Notes: a model not told the origin generated them from the letters alone. A stretch of 40,006 bases of DNA from Thiotrichaceae bacterium (GCA_015486375.1 WFRR01000018.1:1-40006), one strand, 5' to 3'; positions 19,691 through 28,661 are shown, counted from the first letter of the stretch. Translations and numbers: made by a program.

Positions 19691-21258
19691 AAACGTATCT
19701 CCTGCAAGGCCATTTTTGCAACTTCTCGGTCGTCAAAAGCAATCTTTTGATTCCCGACTATCTGCACCGTTTCATGCCCCTTACCTGCAATTAGTACGAC
19801 ATCACCTGCTTGGGCTCGTTTAACAGCTAAACGAATGGCTGTATTTCGATCATGTTCAAAAACAACTTTTTCCAATTTCTTAAAACCCTGTTTAATGTCC
19901 CTAAAAATTTTACTGGCATCTTCATTGCGGGGATTATCATCCGTTACAATAACCTCATCCGCTAATGCTTCGGCCTTTTTCGCCATTAAAGCACGCTTAC
20001 CCGTATCACGGTTACCACCACAGCCAAATACACAAATAAGACGCTGTTGCGTGTGTTCACGCAGGGCTAATAAGGCTTGTTCTAAAGCACCGGGGGTATG
20101 TGCATAATCAACCACTAATAATCTTGAATCTTGTTGATGACTGGAAGAAGTAGATGCTGATAGAAGTGGAGCTTGAATACGTTGCATTCGTCCTGCAACG
20201 GTCATAACAGACTTAATTTGTGCGAGTGCTTTGTCCAATGAATAATCCATACTCATCATTACACCCAATACAGCTAATAGATTACTTAGATTAAAACGTC
20301 CTAATATCGGTGCAGTTAATACACTTTCTCCGATAGGCGTAACAATATTCGCGATAATACCGCGATGATCAAAACTTGCCTGTTTTGCTAAAATTAATTC
20401 AACCCCTTTGGGTAAATCAGAAGGGGGATTTAAGCCGTAAGCAATAACGCGCATCTCTGAATTAGCTCGATCTTTAGCTAAACGTAATCCCATTGCATCA
20501 TCAATATTAACCACAATATTATCCAGACCTTGCCAGTAAAATAGCTTTTCTTTTGCGGCAGCATATGCTTCAACCGTATGATGATAATCCAAGTGGTCAC
20601 GGGTTAAATTGGTTAAAACAGCCGTATTGAAATTGACGGCATTGACCCGTCCTTGATCGAGTGCATGTGATGATACTTCCATCGCAACGCTACGGGCTTG
20701 ACTGACTTTTTGTTGCTGTAATAGGCTATGTACACTAATGACATCGGGCGTGGTGTGTGTAGCGGTCTGTAGCTTATCAGGTGAACCAATTCCCAAAGTG
20801 CCAATAACTCGACAAGTATCAGTAAATTCGCTATTTAATGATTGGGCGATAAAATGGCTAACCGAGGTTTTTCCATCTGTACCTGTAATGCCAACCATAT
20901 TTAAATCACGACTGGGGTGATTAAAGTAATTGGCAGCAATATTGCCTAAGTGATTGCTTAAATGCTCAATCGCAATTAAAGGAATGCCTAGTTTAGGTAG
21001 CTCAATATTTGTTTCATTCTCAATACTACTTTCCCAAATAACAGCGGCTGCCCCTAATTGCTCTGCCTTTTTAGCAAAACGAAGTCCGTGGGTTTGCCCA
21101 CCTTGTAAAGCAACAAAGAGCATGTCTGTTTGAATGGCTCGACTATCTAAATTCATTCCTGTAATAGTAATATTCTCAATAGCAGCTAATTGCTGCTGAT
21201 CAAGATACGCTGATAAAAGTGTGCTTAAAGCGATGTTAGGGTTAATAGATTGATTCAT
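19687..21258 (-). CDS. murE: UDP-MurNAc-L-Ala-D-Glu--meso-diaminopimelate ligase MurE
   Basis: MurE adds the third stem-peptide residue. The motif DNPRNEDASKIF near the C-terminus is the DNPR type, which selects meso-diaminopimelate rather than lysine, as expected for a Gram-negative cell. The ATP loop reads GITGTDGKTSVSHF, with Asp and Ser where many relatives have Asn and Thr. Other motifs are THTTPDVISVHSLL, AMEVSSHALDQGRV and NLTRDHLDYHHTVEAYAAAK. At 523 residues it is about 28 longer than the E. coli enzyme. The extra length includes a Ser-rich loop (LLSASTSSSHQQDSR) before the C-terminal domain. Confidence 0.97.
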   Translation of the reverse strand: MNQSINPNIALSTLLSAYLDQQQLAAIENITITGMNLDSRAIQTDMLFVALQGGQTHGLRFAKKAEQLGAAAVIWESSIENETNIELPKLGIPLIAIEHLSNHLGNIAANYFNHPSRDLNMVGITGTDGKTSVSHFIAQSLNSEFTDTCRVIGTLGIGSPDKLQTATHTTPDVISVHSLLQQQKVSQARSVAMEVSSHALDQGRVNAVNFNTAVLTNLTRDHLDYHHTVEAYAAAKEKLFYWQGLDNIVVNIDDAMGLRLAKDRANSEMRVIAYGLNPPSDLPKGVELILAKQASFDHRGIIANIVTPIGESVLTAPILGRFNLSNLLAVLGVMMSMDYSLDKALAQIKSVMTVAGRMQRIQAPLLSASTSSSHQQDSRLLVVDYAHTPGALEQALLALREHTQQRLICVFGCGGNRDTGKRALMAKKAEALADEVIVTDDNPRNEDASKIFRDIKQGFKKLEKVVFEHDRNTAIRLAVKRAQAGDVVLIAGKGHETVQIVGNQKIAFDDREVAKMALQEIRL

Positions 21259-21320
21259 AAGTAAGTCCAGTTACAAGATGCTAAGTCCTTTAGCAGTATG
21301 AGTGAAGTAAATCCATATAT

Positions 21321-23213
21321 TCATAAGACAGGTTCTGTTTGTGTTGCAGAATGAGTTTGCTTAACTGAACTCTGTATAGACGTATTTGGCAATTTATCAG
21401 GGGCAATATCGAGGATGCGTAATGCCGCACCCATAATTTTTGCAAATACAGGCGCGGCTGCCTTGCCGCCACTTTTATCTAATTTGGGATCATCAATCAT
21501 GACAGCAACAATAAGACGGGGTTGACTCACGGGAGCAATTCCTATAAAGCTGGTCATAAAACGATCCGTTCGGTATTTTTTATTAATCAGTTTACGGGCT
21601 GTACCTGTTTTACCTGCAATACGATAACCTGCAATTGCTGCTAATTTTCCTGTGGCTTTGGGTGCAACGACTGTTTCCATCATATTTAGTACGGCATCAG
21701 CATCAGGTTTTAACATCAAATTTTGGCTGATTTTAGGCTTTTTTAAGCGGGTAATACTCAGGTCTCGCAACTGTCCTCCTGTCGCTAATGGTGTATAAGC
21801 TTTTACCATTTGCAATAAAGTTGCTGCGATACCGTAGCCATAACCGTGCGAAGCACTGTCTACTTTGCTCCATTGAGTGTAATCACGAATTGAACCTTTA
21901 GCTTCATTATCAAAACCTGCATGGGGTTTTTGTCCAAAACCTAAACGATTTAAAAACATCCAATGGTCTCGGGGTGCCATCAATAATGCAATACGACTTG
22001 CACCGACGTTGCTGGACTTTGCTAATAAACGAGACAGAGACATTAAGCCGTAATTCTTTGCATCACGAATCGTATAACGTTTACTAAATTTTAACCACCC
22101 GGGGCTAGTATCAATTTCTATATTAGGGTCAATGACACGCGTACTAATGGCGGCTGCAATCGTCAATGGCTTCATAATTGAACCCACTTCAAACATATCC
22201 GCAACCGCCCGATTACGATAATTATGTGGTTTACGGTCTAAACGATTATTAGGGTTAAATTTAGGCATACTTGCCATCGCTAAAATTTCTCCCGTTTGTG
22301 TATCCAGTACAATCGCTGCACCTGAGGTCGCATCTAAACGAAAAACTTGATGTTTGAGGGCTTTATAGGTCGCATACTGTAAGCGACGGTCAATACTTAA
22401 GGTGACATTCCGACCAGGAATCATTTTTTCTAATAGTTCAATATCTTCAATATTACGTCCCAGACTATCCCGCATTACGCGCTTTTTACCTACTTTTCCC
22501 GAGAGATATTGATCTTTAACCCGCTCAATACCAACAACGCCCTTATTATTACTGTTAGTAAAACCAATTAAATGCGAGGCAGATTCTGCCATCGGGTAAA
22601 AACGACGATACTCTTGCTCAGCTCGAATATCAGGAAGCTTTAAATCGAGAATATTTTTAGCAATTTCTGGTGTCTGATTTTTGCTAAGATAATGAAATCT
22701 TTTCTTGCGAAATTTATGCAATCTTTTTTCTAAATCATCGCTACTCATCGCTAATAGTGCAGCTAATTTTTGTAGCTTCTCTGAAAATTTAATAAAATCA
22801 AATTTGGCTATTTCAAATTCATCCTGTTCTTTTCTAGAAACTTTTTTGCCTTTTGCTAATATATTCAGACGTAATCTTTCCGCCTTTTGATGCAGTTGAG
22901 TGCGTTGCTGTAATAATTTTTTTGGATTACAAGAAATATTTTTAACAGGAGAACTAATCGCCAGTGCATCGCCATTGCGATCAAGAATCAAACCACGATA
23001 AGCGGGTATACTCACTTTATGTATTTTGCGTTTATCGGACTCTTTTTGAAAACGATCCTGTTGATAAATTTCGATATAAGCAGCCCGAAAGAGTAGTACC
23101 ACAATGCCCGCTAAGAGCAAACTCAGTAGTAATAAACGTCGCCCACGATAGATGGGAAAGACTTTATTTTTAATACGACGTTTAGATTTTGGGCTTTTAG
23201 GTTTTACATTCAC
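21321..23213 (-). CDS. ftsI: Septal transpeptidase FtsI (PBP3)
   Basis: FtsI cross-links septal peptidoglycan in the periplasm as partner of FtsW. A basic cytoplasmic tail leads into one transmembrane helix (about 27-43), then the pedestal domain and the transpeptidase domain. The three catalytic motifs are intact: SIMK (345-348), SSN (400-402) and KTGT (535-538). The protein has 630 residues against 588 in E. coli. Part of the difference is a Lys-rich helical stretch in the pedestal domain (about 105-185, e.g. DDLEKRLHKFRKKRF). The C-terminal tail is Ser/Thr/Gln-rich. It overlaps ftsL by four bases (ATGA). murE follows after 62 bases. Confidence 0.97.
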   Translation of the reverse strand: MNVKPKSPKSKRRIKNKVFPIYRGRRLLLLSLLLAGIVVLLFRAAYIEIYQQDRFQKESDKRKIHKVSIPAYRGLILDRNGDALAISSPVKNISCNPKKLLQQRTQLHQKAERLRLNILAKGKKVSRKEQDEFEIAKFDFIKFSEKLQKLAALLAMSSDDLEKRLHKFRKKRFHYLSKNQTPEIAKNILDLKLPDIRAEQEYRRFYPMAESASHLIGFTNSNNKGVVGIERVKDQYLSGKVGKKRVMRDSLGRNIEDIELLEKMIPGRNVTLSIDRRLQYATYKALKHQVFRLDATSGAAIVLDTQTGEILAMASMPKFNPNNRLDRKPHNYRNRAVADMFEVGSIMKPLTIAAAISTRVIDPNIEIDTSPGWLKFSKRYTIRDAKNYGLMSLSRLLAKSSNVGASRIALLMAPRDHWMFLNRLGFGQKPHAGFDNEAKGSIRDYTQWSKVDSASHGYGYGIAATLLQMVKAYTPLATGGQLRDLSITRLKKPKISQNLMLKPDADAVLNMMETVVAPKATGKLAAIAGYRIAGKTGTARKLINKKYRTDRFMTSFIGIAPVSQPRLIVAVMIDDPKLDKSGGKAAAPVFAKIMGAALRILDIAPDKLPNTSIQSSVKQTHSATQTEPVL

Positions 23214-23488
23214 TCTCGGATCACCTTAATATCCACGACATCAGGCATTTTCATATTTAACTGATCTCGCGCTTGTCGTTCAATTTCTGTGTGGTTAATC
23301 CGAGTGCTTTTTTCTAAGCGAATCCGCCCCCAGGTTAAATTGAGTTCATCACGCTGCTTTTCTAATTTCTGTAACTGGGTATATAAATGCCGAACTTGAT
23401 AACGATTTTCAACCACAGAAATGGCTAGCCAAAGCGTTGTCACAAACATTAAGATCAGCATCGGTAATCTCCAAACAGGTGCAATCAA
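23210..23488 (-). CDS. ftsL: Cell division protein FtsL
   Basis: This short bitopic protein of 92 residues has one transmembrane helix (about 8-26, RLPMLILMFVTTLWLAISVV) and a periplasmic coiled coil (QVRHLYTQLQKLEKQRDEL). It ends with a conserved-looking stretch, ARDQLNMKMPDVVDIKVI. FtsL forms a complex with FtsB and FtsQ and activates FtsWI. Sequence is poorly conserved in this family, so the call rests on size, topology and the position between rsmH and ftsI, with four-base overlaps on both sides. Confidence 0.92.
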   Translation of the reverse strand: MIAPVWRLPMLILMFVTTLWLAISVVENRYQVRHLYTQLQKLEKQRDELNLTWGRIRLEKSTRINHTEIERQARDQLNMKMPDVVDIKVIRE

Positions 23489-24420
23489 GTTTGTTTCTCC
23501 GCGATTCGCATCACTGCACTACGCGCACGAGGGTTTCTATTCACTTCCTCTAAACTGGCTTTATGGACTTTGCCGATTAAAGTCAATAAAGGTTTATGTG
23601 TTTCATCCATCATAATCGGTAAACCTCTTGGAATTTTAGGTGGGCGAGAATGGCTACGCATAAAGCGTTTCACGATACGATCTTCTAAAGAATGAAAACT
23701 AATAACCACTAGACGCGCCGATTTTTTTAAATAATTAGGCACAGTATCTAAACATGCTTGAAGCGCGGTTAACTCCTGATTAATATAGATACGAACGGCT
23801 TGAAAACTACGGGTTGCAGGATGTTTATGCTTTTCGCGGGGAACGCAAGCGGCAATGAGATCCGCTAATTGTTGTGTTGTCGTCAAAGGGTTTTCAGCTC
23901 GTTTAGCCACAATAGTGCGAGCAATACGGCGCGATAGACGCTCTTCCCCATACTGCCACAGCACATTAGCAATATCTGTTTCCTTGGCTGTATTCAGCCA
24001 TTCTGCCGCAGATTGTCCAACATCAGGATTCATACGCATATCTAAATCCCCATTTTTACTAAAACTAAAGCCGCGACTAGCATCGTCTAATTGAGGCGAA
24101 GACACGCCTAAATCTAATAATAGACCATCAATTTGTGCAGGTAGTCCACTTTCTTGTAGCGCTTGTGGAATATCATGAAATGAGCCTTGCCAAATTTTAA
24201 TACGAGGATCATCGCTATAGCGCTGTTGTGCGCTAGTAATCGCTTCAGGATCTTGATCAATTAGCAATAAACGCCCATTTTCATTGAGCTGCTGAATAAT
24301 TTTAGCACTATGCCCACCCCGTCCAAATGTACCATCAATATAAATACCATCCGCTTGAATATTCAATGCGGCAACGGCTTCTGTTAATAAAACCGTTTCA
24401 TGTGTAAACGTTGTTGTCAT
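23485..24420 (-). CDS. rsmH: 16S rRNA (cytosine(1402)-N(4))-methyltransferase RsmH
   Basis: RsmH (MraW) methylates N4 of C1402 in the decoding centre of 16S rRNA. RsmI, also in this window, methylates the ribose of the same base. The 311-residue protein has HETVLLTEAV, the SAM site YIDGTFGRGGHS, LLLDLGVSSPQLDDASRGFSF, DLDMRMNP and the C-terminal VISFHSLEDRIVKRF. It is the first gene of the dcw cluster here. The gene mraZ, which normally precedes it, is absent. Confidence 0.98.
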   Translation of the reverse strand: MTTTFTHETVLLTEAVAALNIQADGIYIDGTFGRGGHSAKIIQQLNENGRLLLIDQDPEAITSAQQRYSDDPRIKIWQGSFHDIPQALQESGLPAQIDGLLLDLGVSSPQLDDASRGFSFSKNGDLDMRMNPDVGQSAAEWLNTAKETDIANVLWQYGEERLSRRIARTIVAKRAENPLTTTQQLADLIAACVPREKHKHPATRSFQAVRIYINQELTALQACLDTVPNYLKKSARLVVISFHSLEDRIVKRFMRSHSRPPKIPRGLPIMMDETHKPLLTLIGKVHKASLEEVNRNPRARSAVMRIAEKQT

Positions 24421-24441
24421 TATTTTGATGCCTAGAGTTTT

Positions 24442-24469
24442 GTTATATCGAAATTTGTATCAATGCCAA
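24442..24469 (-). promoter_or_regulatory. Sigma-70-type promoter in front of rsmH (dcw cluster)
   Basis: Read on the minus strand, TTGGCA (24464-24469), a 16-base spacer and TATAAC (24442-24447) lie 22 bases before the rsmH ATG at 24420. It fits a main promoter for the division cluster, with a short leader of about 15 bases. I see no tandem MraZ-type boxes near it. Confidence 0.6.
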
Positions 24470-24634
24470 TATATTTAGGAGTTATTGCGGTATCACGGAA
24501 AAATCATACTTGAAAAGGGTTATTTTATAGAGTGATGATCAACGAGAAAATAAAACACGGTTTAAGTTAAGCCAGTCTAAGCAATAAGAAATTTAGAGAG
24601 ATTATAGTAGAACGTTGGAATTTTTACGCGATTA

Positions 24635-24984
24635 GCTTAGCAAAGTTGGCCTATAAGCCGGGTTCTGTCGAGGACAATCATTCATCTGGATACATATCGC
24701 TATGCATCTCAAGCGACCTACCCGAATATAGCGCGGGTCACGCCGACATATTCCTATTTGGTCTTGCACCGGATGGGGTTTACCTTGCCGTTACTGTTGC
24801 TAGTAACGCGGTGCGCTCTTACCGCACCATTTCACCCTTACCTCTTTCGAGGCGGTATCCTTTCTGTGGCACTGGCCGTTAGCTTACGCCACCCAGACGT
24901 TATCTGGCATCCTACCCTGTGGTGCCCGGACTTTACCTCCCCTTATTAAAATAAGGCGCGATTGCCCAGCCAACTTTGCTAAGC
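24635..24984 (-). ncRNA. rnpB: RNase P RNA, bacterial class A
   Basis: The minus strand carries the catalytic RNA of ribonuclease P, which trims the 5' leader of tRNA precursors. Conserved blocks appear in the correct order: GGGGAGGTAAAGTCCGGGC, AGGATGCCAG, ACGGCCAGTGCCACAGAAA, GAGGTAAGGGTGAAA with GGTGCGGTAAGAGCGCACCG, AAACCCCATCCGGTGCAAG with ACCAAATAGG, GGGTAGGTCGCTTGAG, and near the 3' end AGATGAATGATTGTCC then CGACAGAACCCGGCTTATAG. The two ends pair perfectly over 15 bases (24635-24649 with 24970-24984), giving helix P1, which sets the limits used here. It lies 214 bases upstream of rsmH on the same strand, a common arrangement, but without mraZ between. Confidence 0.97.
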
Positions 24985-25089
24985 CTGAACGGTAAAAGAA
25001 AATAGCCTGCTATTCAACACTTATTTACATTTTTATTAAAATTTATTCCTGATCTAAATAAAAGGTCGCTATTTTCTGTAATACAACGC

Positions 25090-25113
25090 AAAAAGGCCAC
25101 CTAATAGTGACCT
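25090..25113 (-). terminator. Rho-independent terminator of rpsT
   Basis: On the minus strand AGGTCAC (25107-25113), a 6-base loop and GTGGCCT (25094-25100) form a 7-bp stem with one G-T pair, followed directly by TTTTT. It lies 58 bases after the rpsT stop and matches an intrinsic terminator. Confidence 0.75.
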
Positions 25114-25170
25114 CTTAAATCCATACCTTGCAACTTTAGAACCTAAATTTAAGTTCTTGGCAGCAATTAA

Positions 25171-25437
25171 TTATGCAGACATTGCATGAACGGCTTTATT
25201 TAAACGGCTTTTATGACGTGCCGCCTTATTTCTATGGATTAACCCTTTACTGGCTGTTGCATCTAAAGATGAAACGGCTGCACAGTAAGCAGTTTGTGCT
25301 AATTCTTTGTCGCCAGCAGAGATAGCTTTAATAACATTTTTCACGCAAGTACGCATACCTGACATAATGTGTTTGTTATGCTGACGGCTTTTTTCTGCCT
25401 GACGTACTCGTTTTTTCGCTGATGTGATGTTTGGCAA
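25171..25437 (-). CDS. rpsT: 30S ribosomal protein S20
   Basis: S20 binds 16S rRNA early in 30S assembly. Read from the TTG at 25437 it has 88 residues, the normal length, starting MPNITSAKKRVRQAEKSRQH and ending with KAARHKSRLNKAVHAMSA. It is rich in Lys and Arg. The TTG is preceded by GGGAG at seven bases. A longer frame upstream is not needed, since the family start MxNIxSAKKR lies here. E. coli rpsT also starts with UUG, linked to autogenous control by S20, so the weak start is probably kept for the same reason. It has its own promoter and terminator. Confidence 0.97.
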   Translation of the reverse strand: MPNITSAKKRVRQAEKSRQHNKHIMSGMRTCVKNVIKAISAGDKELAQTAYCAAVSSLDATASKGLIHRNKAARHKSRLNKAVHAMSA

Positions 25438-25477
25438 AATGCGCTCCCACGATTCCACTGAGAAAATAAAGCCGCAA

Positions 25478-25506
25478 ATTATGCACATAAGTGCTGTATA
25501 GGTCAA
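25478..25506 (-). promoter_or_regulatory. Sigma-70-type promoter of rpsT
   Basis: On the minus strand TTGACC (25501-25506), a 17-base spacer and CATAAT (25478-25483) stand 40 bases before the TTG start of rpsT. Each box has five of six consensus bases and the spacer is ideal, fitting a strong ribosomal protein promoter. Confidence 0.7.
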
Positions 25507-25509
25507 TGA

Positions 25510-26091
25510 TTAAAAAAGTGTATTAATATTTCTAAATAAGGTTTGCTGGTCTGAAAAATCCACAATGGCTAATGCTTGTGCCTGTGTCCATTGCATAACG
25601 CGGCGTTTTCCTTGATCTAAATAGTCTTCTAAATCGCTTAATAAACTGATATGAATTAAGGCATAAAGTGGCTGTAATCGCTGTCCATCATTGGCAATAC
25701 ACAGTTTAGCTTGCGTTTGCTGCTGCGCTTGAGCAAGGCGAGCAATCAGATGCTTAGGAATGCAATAGGCATCACAAGGCACATAAGCTAACCACTCAGT
25801 TTTACAATGCCGTAATGCAGTTGCAATACCCGCTAAAGGACCAGAAAAATCACCGATTTCATCTGCATAGACGGGGCAATTATAAGCCTGATAACGCGCT
25901 ATATTACGATTAGCACTGATCATATAAGTAGAAACTTGGGATTTAAAATCAGACAGAATATATTCAATTAATGCCTGTCCTTGATAATCAATTAAGCCCT
26001 TATCTTGTCCATTCATGCGACGGGCTAAACCGCCTGCAAGAATGGCTCCCGTAATATTGTCTCGAATATTTTGGGGTTTAGCTTGCGCCAT
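25510..26091 (-). CDS. mobA: Molybdenum cofactor guanylyltransferase MobA
   Basis: MobA links GMP to molybdopterin to form the guanine dinucleotide cofactor used by bis-MGD enzymes such as formate dehydrogenase and DMSO/nitrate reductases. The protein has 193 residues from the ATG at 26091. The nucleotidyltransferase start [19 protein letters not shown] holds the GTP-binding loop, [19 protein letters not shown] and [10 protein letters not shown] match the central metal and substrate motifs. The frame is open further upstream, but that part is a shadow of fabI. The chosen start overlaps the fabI end by 14 bases. No other molybdenum genes are in the window. Confidence 0.93.
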   Translation of the reverse strand: MAQAKPQNIRDNITGAILAGGLARRMNGQDKGLIDYQGQALIEYILSDFKSQVSTYMISANRNIARYQAYNCPVYADEIGDFSGPLAGIATALRHCKTEWLAYVPCDAYCIPKHLIARLAQAQQQTQAKLCIANDGQRLQPLYALIHISLLSDLEDYLDQGKRRVMQWTQAQALAIVDFSDQQTLFRNINTLF

Positions 26092-26869
26092 AACCTGACA
26101 TACCGACGGTGTTATAACCTGAGTCAACATAGGTGATTTCACCGGTGATACCTGAAGCAAGATCGGAACATAAGAAGGCGGCAACATTACCGACTTCATC
26201 AATCGTAACATTACGACGTAGCGGGGCATTAGCGGCGACATGATCTAACATACTGCGAAAATCACTGATACCTGCGGCAGCTAATGTGCGAATCGGTCCC
26301 GCAGAAATTGCATTAACACGCGTCCCTGATGGGCCTAAATCATATGCCATTAAACGTACAGCCGCTTCTAAGCTAGCTTTTGCCATGCCCATCACATTGT
26401 AATTAGGGACTGCGGAGACCGCGCCTAAATAGCTTAAAGTCAATAAAGCACCCTTGCGTCCTTCCATTAACGCCTTACCGTATTTTGCCATCGCTAAAAA
26501 ACTATAGGCACTAATATCATGGGCAATACTAGAACCTTCACGAGTGGTATTATCAACAATACTGCCTTCTAGCTGCTCTTTAGGCGCGAAAGCGACCGAG
26601 TGAATAATACAATCTAAACTATCCCAGTGTGTAGCAAGTTCAGTAAAACAGGCTTCGATGGCTGCATCCGTACCCACATCACAAGGCACTACAATATCGC
26701 TGCCGAGTTGTTTGGCAAATTTTTCCACTCGCGCTTTAAGGCGATCATTTTGATATGTAAAGGCTAGCTCCGCCCCTTGTGCCTGCATTGCCTTAGCAAT
26801 ACCATAAGCAATTGAACGATTACTGGCGACACCTGCGATTAAGACGCGCTTACCTGTTAAAAATCCCAT
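26078..26869 (-). CDS. fabI: Enoyl-[acyl-carrier-protein] reductase (NADH) FabI
   Basis: FabI carries out the last reduction in each cycle of fatty acid elongation. It is a short-chain dehydrogenase of 263 residues. The nucleotide site reads [16 protein letters not shown], and the active site is a Tyr-x6-Lys in [24 protein letters not shown] forms the substrate-binding loop whose neighbourhood is the triclosan target in the family. The start is preceded by AGGAATAAAA. It is followed by mobA with a 14-base overlap. A divergent plus-strand gene (DUF2058) starts about 180 bases away. Confidence 0.98.
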   Translation of the reverse strand: MGFLTGKRVLIAGVASNRSIAYGIAKAMQAQGAELAFTYQNDRLKARVEKFAKQLGSDIVVPCDVGTDAAIEACFTELATHWDSLDCIIHSVAFAPKEQLEGSIVDNTTREGSSIAHDISAYSFLAMAKYGKALMEGRKGALLTLSYLGAVSAVPNYNVMGMAKASLEAAVRLMAYDLGPSGTRVNAISAGPIRTLAAAGISDFRSMLDHVAANAPLRRNVTIDEVGNVAAFLCSDLASGITGEITYVDSGYNTVGMSGYGAS

Positions 26870-27045
26870 TTTTATTCCTATTTATATTTGATTATTCAGT
26901 TCTATCATTAAGCATATTGATGTTGCAACCATTATCAATGATAACGTTATTTACGCAAAGAATAATTTTGCTTGAAAATTCAGTCACAAGCGGTTTAAAT
27001 AGCGTGTTTACTCCCTATTTCTTGATAAATTCAAAAACTGTAATT

Positions 27046-27609
27046 ATGGCCACTTCCTTACAAGATCAACTATTGAATTCAGGGCTTGCAAAAAAAGAAT
27101 CCTTGCAAAATGCCACGACAACTAAAAAAAACTTGCCGACTAAATCGCGTTCTTCCCAAGTTAAATCCCCTGCTAAAAAGCAGTCTGCTCGTTCAAAATC
27201 TTCTGCCAATCAGAATAATAACGATACGCCTTCTTTAGCGTCTTTATATAAAAAACGCAATAAATTTGAACGTAATAAGCGTGAAGACGAAGTACGTAAA
27301 AGAAAGGAAGCGAAGCAACTGAGACGCTTACACTATCAAAAGCTCAGTGCAATTATCACGCCCAATACGCTCAATATTATGGATGCAGAGATCCAATATA
27401 ATTTTGTGATTGGCAATAATATTAAATATATTTATGTCAGCGATGAGCAACAAAAAGCATTGATTGCAGGTGAACTAGCGATTACTTTTTTAGGTGGAAA
27501 ACATTGCTTAATTCCTGCCAGTATTATTGCCGCTATTCGTGAAGTTGAACCCGAAAAATTAATTGTGCTTGCGACTGAAGCTGACACTGAAAAGGCGGAT
27601 GAAAAGTAA
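27046..27609 (+). CDS. DUF2058 family protein (YaiL-like)
   Basis: The 187-residue protein starts MATSLQDQLLNSGLAKKESL, the hallmark of DUF2058. A long Lys/Ser/Asn-rich middle and a strongly charged helix (KRNKFERNKREDEVRKRKEAKQ is split by basic residues) follow. The C-terminal domain has YNFVIGNNIKYIYVSDEQQ and HCLIPASIIAAI. The biochemical role is unknown; the family is sometimes called nucleoprotein/polynucleotide-associated, and the basic middle would fit nucleic acid binding. I chose the ATG at 27046 because the family motif begins there; the open frame to 26812 runs through fabI and its promoter region. Confidence 0.85.
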   Translation: MATSLQDQLLNSGLAKKESLQNATTTKKNLPTKSRSSQVKSPAKKQSARSKSSANQNNNDTPSLASLYKKRNKFERNKREDEVRKRKEAKQLRRLHYQKLSAIITPNTLNIMDAEIQYNFVIGNNIKYIYVSDEQQKALIAGELAITFLGGKHCLIPASIIAAIREVEPEKLIVLATEADTEKADEK

Positions 27610-27632
27610 TTTTTTATTGCTTATAATGATAT

Positions 27633-27670
27633 ATCAATACTTTCAAGTGGTTTTTATTGAAAGTATTGAT
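27633..27670. terminator. Bidirectional terminator between the DUF2058 gene and rsmI
   Basis: A perfect 14-bp inverted repeat (27633-27646 and 27657-27670) encloses a 10-base loop. It sits between two convergent genes. A/T-rich sequence flanks both sides, so it probably stops transcripts in both directions. Confidence 0.75.
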
Positions 27671-27678
27671 TATTAAGC

Positions 27679-28548
27679 TTAATTTTTAGGTTTATTACCT
27701 TTGCTCTTTAGTTGTAAAGCTTGCTTATATAAGTTATTTTTAGAAATATTCAGCATTTTTGCAGCAATACTGCTGGCCTGTTTAACGGGTAATTCTTCCA
27801 GTAAGCTGCTTAACACTTTCTCACTGCTAAGCGTATATTCATCGTTGTTTTCAGTCTTAGTAAAACCTTGCAAAATCAAAACAAATTCCCCTTTTTTGTG
27901 CATAGGATCAGCATCAATCCACACAGATAATTCTGCAATCGTACCGCGAAAAATATCTTCATATAATTTTGTTAATTCTCGGGCTAAAACGATTTCACGG
28001 TGCTGACCAAACACCTGTTGAAAATCGGCAATACTGGCTTGAATACGGTGGCTGGATTCATAATAAACCTGTGTGCGTACTTCCTGTTGATTCTCTTCTA
28101 AATAGGCTCTTCTAGCAGAAGGTTTTGAGGGTAAAAAACCTTCAAAAGTAAAACGCTCGGTAGACAAACCTGCAATAGACAAAGCCGTAATAATCGCACA
28201 TGCACCAGGAATGGGAATAATTGAAAATCCAGCTTGACTTAATATATTGACCATTCGATAACCGGGGTCACTAATTAAGGGCGTTCCTGCATCGCTGACT
28301 AAAGCAATACTCTGATTTTTCTCTAGGAGCTGAATAATATATTGGGTTTTTTCGACTTCATTGTGTTCATGCAAGCTATGCAAGGTGTTATGAATACCAT
28401 AATGACTGAGTAGTTTACGGGTATTACGGGTATCTTCTGCAAAAATAATATCGACTTGCGTTAATGTATCTAAGGCACGTTGAGATATATCCGCCAAATT
28501 ACCGATGGGAGTGGCAACAATATAAATTGCAGCTGGGGTTACAGACAT
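27679..28548 (-). CDS. rsmI: 16S rRNA (cytidine(1402)-2'-O)-methyltransferase RsmI
   Basis: RsmI methylates the ribose of C1402 in 16S rRNA, the same base modified by RsmH. The 289-residue protein has the tetrapyrrole-methylase fold: IYIVATPIGNLADISQRAL at the N-terminus, IIFAEDTRNTRKLLSHYGI, ALVSDAGTPLISDPGYRMV, IPIPGACAIITALSIAGL and FEGFLPSKPSARR. The C-terminal part (LLEELPVKQASSIAAKMLNI) is the small helical domain. It stands divergently from lpoA, the conserved yraL-yraM arrangement of gammaproteobacteria. Confidence 0.97.
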   Translation of the reverse strand: MSVTPAAIYIVATPIGNLADISQRALDTLTQVDIIFAEDTRNTRKLLSHYGIHNTLHSLHEHNEVEKTQYIIQLLEKNQSIALVSDAGTPLISDPGYRMVNILSQAGFSIIPIPGACAIITALSIAGLSTERFTFEGFLPSKPSARRAYLEENQQEVRTQVYYESSHRIQASIADFQQVFGQHREIVLARELTKLYEDIFRGTIAELSVWIDADPMHKKGEFVLILQGFTKTENNDEYTLSSEKVLSSLLEELPVKQASSIAAKMLNISKNNLYKQALQLKSKGNKPKN

Positions 28549-28633
28549 AGAAAAAATATCCTTAACGTCGTACTTTTAATAATCTTTTAACAATAACATA
28601 AAGAATCGGTACAAAAATGTACTAAAACAGCCT

Positions 28634-28661
28634 TTGAAAACAGGATTTTAGTATTTAGAAT
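28634..28661 (+). promoter_or_regulatory. Possible promoter of the lpoA operon
   Basis: TTGAAA (28634-28639), a 16-base spacer and TAGAAT (28656-28661) lie about 80 bases before the lipoprotein gene. The leader it would give contains a 7-bp hairpin (ACACCCT 28678-28684 with AGGGTGT 28693-28699), which could influence transcription or translation of the gene. Confidence 0.45.

Noticed and set aside
24646-24949. Two plus-strand reading frames with a gene-like length
   Set aside because: They run antisense through the RNase P RNA, whose conserved blocks explain the sequence fully.
26928-26955. A Fur-box-like motif (ATTATCAATGATAAC) between fabI and the DUF2058 gene
   Set aside because: The half-sites are in the opposite order to a GATAAT-based Fur box and there is no iron-related gene nearby. 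Such A/T-rich palindromes are frequent by chance in this sequence.
26812-27045. N-terminal extension of the DUF2058 gene by 78 codons
   Set aside because: The extension crosses the fabI start and the intergenic promoter region, and the family N-terminus begins at the ATG at 27046.
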